A stretch of DNA of 21,485 nucleotides from a virus, in IMG/VR virus record IMGVR_UViG_3300023435_000110, positions 1 through 21,485 of that record, one strand, 5' to 3'. This document shows positions 19,570-21,485 of this stretch, piece by piece; the stretch's first letter is position 1, and each line of letters begins with the position of its first letter. The notes under the pieces are model-generated. The model was given only the letters and a program-made list of their open reading frames with translations, searched no databases and was not told where the DNA came from. Both the position numbers and the translations under genes were made by a program.

Positions 19570-19976
19570 TTTATACCTTTTCTTTTAGATTCAAAATTGT
19601 TAAATATCTCGTCAAACCTGCGGAGTTTAGCTTTTAATTCCTTATTCTCTGCTTTCAACTTTTTTATAACTCCATTTGTGGATTTAATTATCACGTTTGC
19701 TATTACCTCGGATTGCTTTAGTTCCTCAATAAATTCTCCGGCCTTAGATAATGACTTCTTTAGAATAACTTTCTCTTTTTTTAAATCCCTGAGCATTGCT
19801 TTCAGTAGCTTATTCGATGTTTTCTTTACTACTCTTGTTTTATCAAATTTTCTCTCATACTCCTCAATCGCTTTATCTGCTGGCTTTTTACCTGCTTCCA
19901 TTCCTGCGTTTATATTATCAAATATATTGCTTATTATCTTGTGGGGTTCGGTTAGCTTTTCGTATTTGTTTAGCAT
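19566..19976 (-). CDS. Coiled-coil hypothetical protein, 136 residues
   Basis: Almost entirely helical and Lys-rich, with long heptad-like segments (AMLRDLKKEKVILKKSL, GVIKKLKAENKELKAKLRRF). No catalytic motif. It starts at ATG 19976 with AAGGAGACC upstream and overlaps the methyltransferase start by four bases (ATGA). Function unknown; a structural or DNA-binding scaffold is possible. Confidence 0.78.
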   Translation of the reverse strand: MLNKYEKLTEPHKIISNIFDNINAGMEAGKKPADKAIEEYERKFDKTRVVKKTSNKLLKAMLRDLKKEKVILKKSLSKAGEFIEELKQSEVIANVIIKSTNGVIKKLKAENKELKAKLRRFDEIFNNFESKRKGIK

Positions 19977-20353
19977 TATTTGGTCTCCTTTAGTATTTTA
20001 GAGTTATCAGTTTTATTACCCACAATCCTACAATGCTCATTAAATACTCCAACCGCATTTGCTTTAGTTCTAAACATGCCTTTTTCAAAAAACACATAGT
20101 CTCGGCTCGGAAATTGTTTTCCAACTTCAACTTCATCTCCCTCATAAATCTCCTTACCATTCCTATCCTTTAAACCTGTGTATTGCATAAGAATTACGTC
20201 TATAAGCCTAATATTACTATCGTCATCCTCTCTTCCGGTAACTCCGATTGGATGTTCTTTATCAAGCCTACGATATATATTATAAATATGCTCCCAATCA
20301 TACATTTTTTCTTTCTCTTTATCCCAAGCCCGAAACTTTATCTCTCTTTTCAT
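19976..20353 (-). CDS. YopX family protein, copy 2
   Basis: 125 residues: MKREIKFRAWDKEKEKMYD, then DVILMQYTGLKDRNGKEIYE and GDEVEVG, the canonical YopX signature, and a final HCRIVGNKTDN. The family's biochemical function is unknown. AGGAGGATGAG precedes the ATG at 20353. This copy is closer to the family's usual form than that at 2067-2462; both occur in the same genome but far apart. Confidence 0.9.
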   Translation of the reverse strand: MKREIKFRAWDKEKEKMYDWEHIYNIYRRLDKEHPIGVTGREDDDSNIRLIDVILMQYTGLKDRNGKEIYEGDEVEVGKQFPSRDYVFFEKGMFRTKANAVGVFNEHCRIVGNKTDNSKILKETK

Positions 20354-20362
20354 CTCATCCTC

Positions 20363-20494
20363 CTAGTAATTAATAACCATTAGAAACAGTCCTGCAGCCA
20401 CAACAGCAAGCCCAAAATGCTTCTTTGTTACAAGCCTGCCTGCTATTAGTAAAAACGTTAAGCCTACTGCAAATTCAGCCCATGTCATAAACAT
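20363..20494 (-). CDS. Small membrane protein, two spans, 43 residues
   Basis: The ATG overlaps the upstream stop (TAATG at 20496-20492). Two hydrophobic stretches, EFAVGLTFLLIAG and FGLAVVAAGLFLMVI, are separated by a basic turn (RLVTKKH), which predicts a hairpin with the loop in the cytoplasm. It resembles small holin-like proteins in layout, but its early-region position argues against a lysis role. AGGAGC lies near the start. Confidence 0.62.
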   Translation of the reverse strand: MFMTWAEFAVGLTFLLIAGRLVTKKHFGLAVVAAGLFLMVINY

Positions 20495-20814
20495 TATTTG
20501 CTCCTTATTAGCTTTTTAAACCACTTTGTTATTCTGTTTGTATTTTTTGTTCTTTTTCTTCTTCTACTTTTTATTGCTCTAATATATTCTTTTGATAATT
20601 TACCTAGTGTATATTTCCTTAAATCTAAAGAAAATCTATAATCATCGCCACGCTCTACAAATACTACATAAGGATAACAAATAGACTTTATTTTTAGCAC
20701 ATCACCCTTACAGCTATTATCTTCCATGCCATTTAAAAGAATTAAACCATTTAAAACAGTAACAATATCTCCTTTTTTCAAATCTTCAATCTTTAGTTCA
20801 GTTACTCTTTCCAT
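20494..20814 (-). CDS. Hypothetical basic-tailed protein, 106 residues
   Basis: KIEDLKKGDIVTVLNGLILL and GDVLKIKSICYPYVVFVE look like a small SH3-like beta barrel (KGDIV and KSI with hydrophobic strands), followed by a strongly basic tail (SRRRKRTKNTNR) that should bind nucleic acid. AAGGGAGGGAAG precedes the ATG at 20814. Family not recognised. Confidence 0.72.
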   Translation of the reverse strand: MERVTELKIEDLKKGDIVTVLNGLILLNGMEDNSCKGDVLKIKSICYPYVVFVERGDDYRFSLDLRKYTLGKLSKEYIRAIKSRRRKRTKNTNRITKWFKKLIRSK

Positions 20815-20815
20815 T

Positions 20816-20926
20816 TTACTTCCCTCCCTTATTAATTATTGGTTTCCTACCTATAGCCTTTACAATTAAACACGCTGGCAATCCAAAGAATATAAGCCAT
20901 AACAATAGATATCCTATTCCATCCAT
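20816..20926 (-). CDS. Micro membrane protein, 36 residues
   Basis: MDGIGYLLLWLIFFGLPACL is one hydrophobic span, followed by a basic tail (KAIGRKPIINKGGK). The frame fills the gap between two genes exactly: its ATG lies two bases after the stop of 20929-21165 and its TAA one base before the next ATG; the next gene's ribosome binding site is inside its last codons. GGTGGAAA lies upstream. Confidence 0.6.
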   Translation of the reverse strand: MDGIGYLLLWLIFFGLPACLIVKAIGRKPIINKGGK

Positions 20927-20928
20927 GA

Positions 20929-21165
20929 TTATTTCCACCCTATGTTTAAATCTTCTACTCTAGTTAATGCGCCTGTGTAACTATCAAAGCATCCCCAGTT
21001 ACCTGCGCAATGATAAACTACTCTTACCTTAGCATCTTCGAAATCAGGTATCTGTTTAAAATCAGGGATTTCTTTTATCATTCCATTTTCCCATTTATCT
21101 TTACCGTAATATTCTGGCTGATAATGAACCTTGTCGCCTACTTTTAACTCCATAATATCAATCAT
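20929..21165 (-). CDS. Small beta-barrel-like hypothetical protein, 78 residues
   Basis: ELKVGDKVHYQPEYYGKDKW then ENGMIKEI and AKVRVVYHCAGNW are typical of small SH3-like barrels in phage early genes (KVGDKVHY motif). It has a short repeat, IPDFKQIPDFED, also visible in the DNA near 21040-21070, that may be a recent duplication. The ATG at 21165 is preceded by GGAGGGAGATA and overlaps the upstream stop (TAATG). Function unknown. Confidence 0.75.
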   Translation of the reverse strand: MIDIMELKVGDKVHYQPEYYGKDKWENGMIKEIPDFKQIPDFEDAKVRVVYHCAGNWGCFDSYTGALTRVEDLNIGWK

Positions 21166-21257
21166 TATCTCCCTCCATATTTAAAATACATAAACACCAC
21201 TATTAAGAAATTTAATGCAAATATTCCGACTATTACCCTGAGCAATATTATACTCAT
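21165..21257 (-). CDS. Micro membrane protein, 30 residues
   Basis: The ATG overlaps the stop of the upstream gene (TAATG at 21259-21255). The product is a single hydrophobic helix (LLRVIVGIFALNFLIVVFMY) with a basic end, KYGGR. The last codons also serve as the ribosome binding site for the next gene. Function unknown. Confidence 0.55.
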   Translation of the reverse strand: MSIILLRVIVGIFALNFLIVVFMYFKYGGR

Positions 21258-21478
21258 TACTTAATCCTTTTATGCAGTTTTTTTAACTTTCTTACGACCG
21301 TATTATAGCCATATAGATAGTTTGTATCTAACTTATACTTCTTTATTAGTTTATCCCATAATTTACTTTCGGCTCTACTAGATTGCCAAAGTAGCCTTTT
21401 TATATTTCTATGAACATAAACTATATCTCTAAATTCTTTTACTTCTCTTGTGTTTATATCTATATATTTTGTTTTCAT
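21257..21478 (-). CDS. Hypothetical basic protein, 73 residues
   Basis: Highly basic and helical: VHRNIKRLLWQSSRAESKLW, then DKLIKKYKLDTNYLYGYNTV and VRKLKKLHKRIK. A nucleic-acid-binding role is possible. The start at 21478 is only seven bases from the window edge, so its ribosome binding site and real start cannot be confirmed. Not recognised. Confidence 0.65.
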   Translation of the reverse strand: MKTKYIDINTREVKEFRDIVYVHRNIKRLLWQSSRAESKLWDKLIKKYKLDTNYLYGYNTVVRKLKKLHKRIK

Positions 21479-21485
21479 ATCTTAA

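Noticed and set aside
1-21485. tRNA genes, CRISPR arrays and IS elements
   Set aside because: No cloverleaf-like sequence, spaced repeat array, transposase or terminal inverted repeats was seen by eye.

Overview
The window is a densely packed, AT-rich piece of a tailed double-stranded DNA phage or prophage (HK97-type head). Every gene I can support lies on the minus strand, so transcription runs from the right end (about 21.5 kb) to the left end. Genes abut or overlap by 1-4 bases (ATGA, TAATG, TGATG) and mostly carry strong AGGAG-type ribosome binding sites. This layout, the YopX-family proteins and the low GC suggest a phage of a low-GC Gram-positive (Bacillota-like) host. That host assignment is only inference; no host gene, integrase, tRNA or lysis gene is present.

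Right part (about 21.5 to 11.8 kb): early genes and DNA metabolism. In transcription order: small unknown and membrane proteins, a YopX protein, a coiled-coil protein, a compact C5-cytosine methyltransferase, several small proteins, a DEDD-type 3'-5' exonuclease, a putative Erf/Rad52-like annealing protein, a small HNH-like protein, a winged-helix-like protein, an N4-cytosine-type methyltransferase, an MmcB-like PD-(D/E)XK protein, an unknown 147-residue protein, a RusA-like resolvase and a run of small, often Cys-rich proteins. The methyltransferase and MmcB-like genes share identical 5' and 3' ends around unrelated bodies, like two cassettes in one frame.

Middle part (11.8 to 5.9 kb): a consensus-like promoter (TTGACA, 17 bases, TATAAG) precedes an N6-adenine-type methyltransferase, a ParB-like protein, the small and large terminase subunits and a fused portal-MuF protein. 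Small zinc-ribbon, coiled-coil and membrane proteins lie between them, including one zinc-ribbon gene broken by a frameshift. Left part (5.9 kb to 1): an HNH homing-type endonuclease next to the portal, micro-genes, two paralogous GT8-like glycosyltransferases, an Ig-like structural protein, a second YopX protein, a GU-rich terminator-like hairpin, the prohead protease and the start of the major capsid protein, which runs off the left edge.

At least fifteen short genes (13 to 58 codons) are missed by a 60-codon cutoff. They were placed by reading the gaps and are supported mainly by exact start/stop coupling with their neighbours. Most functional calls rest on motif recognition by eye, without any database search.
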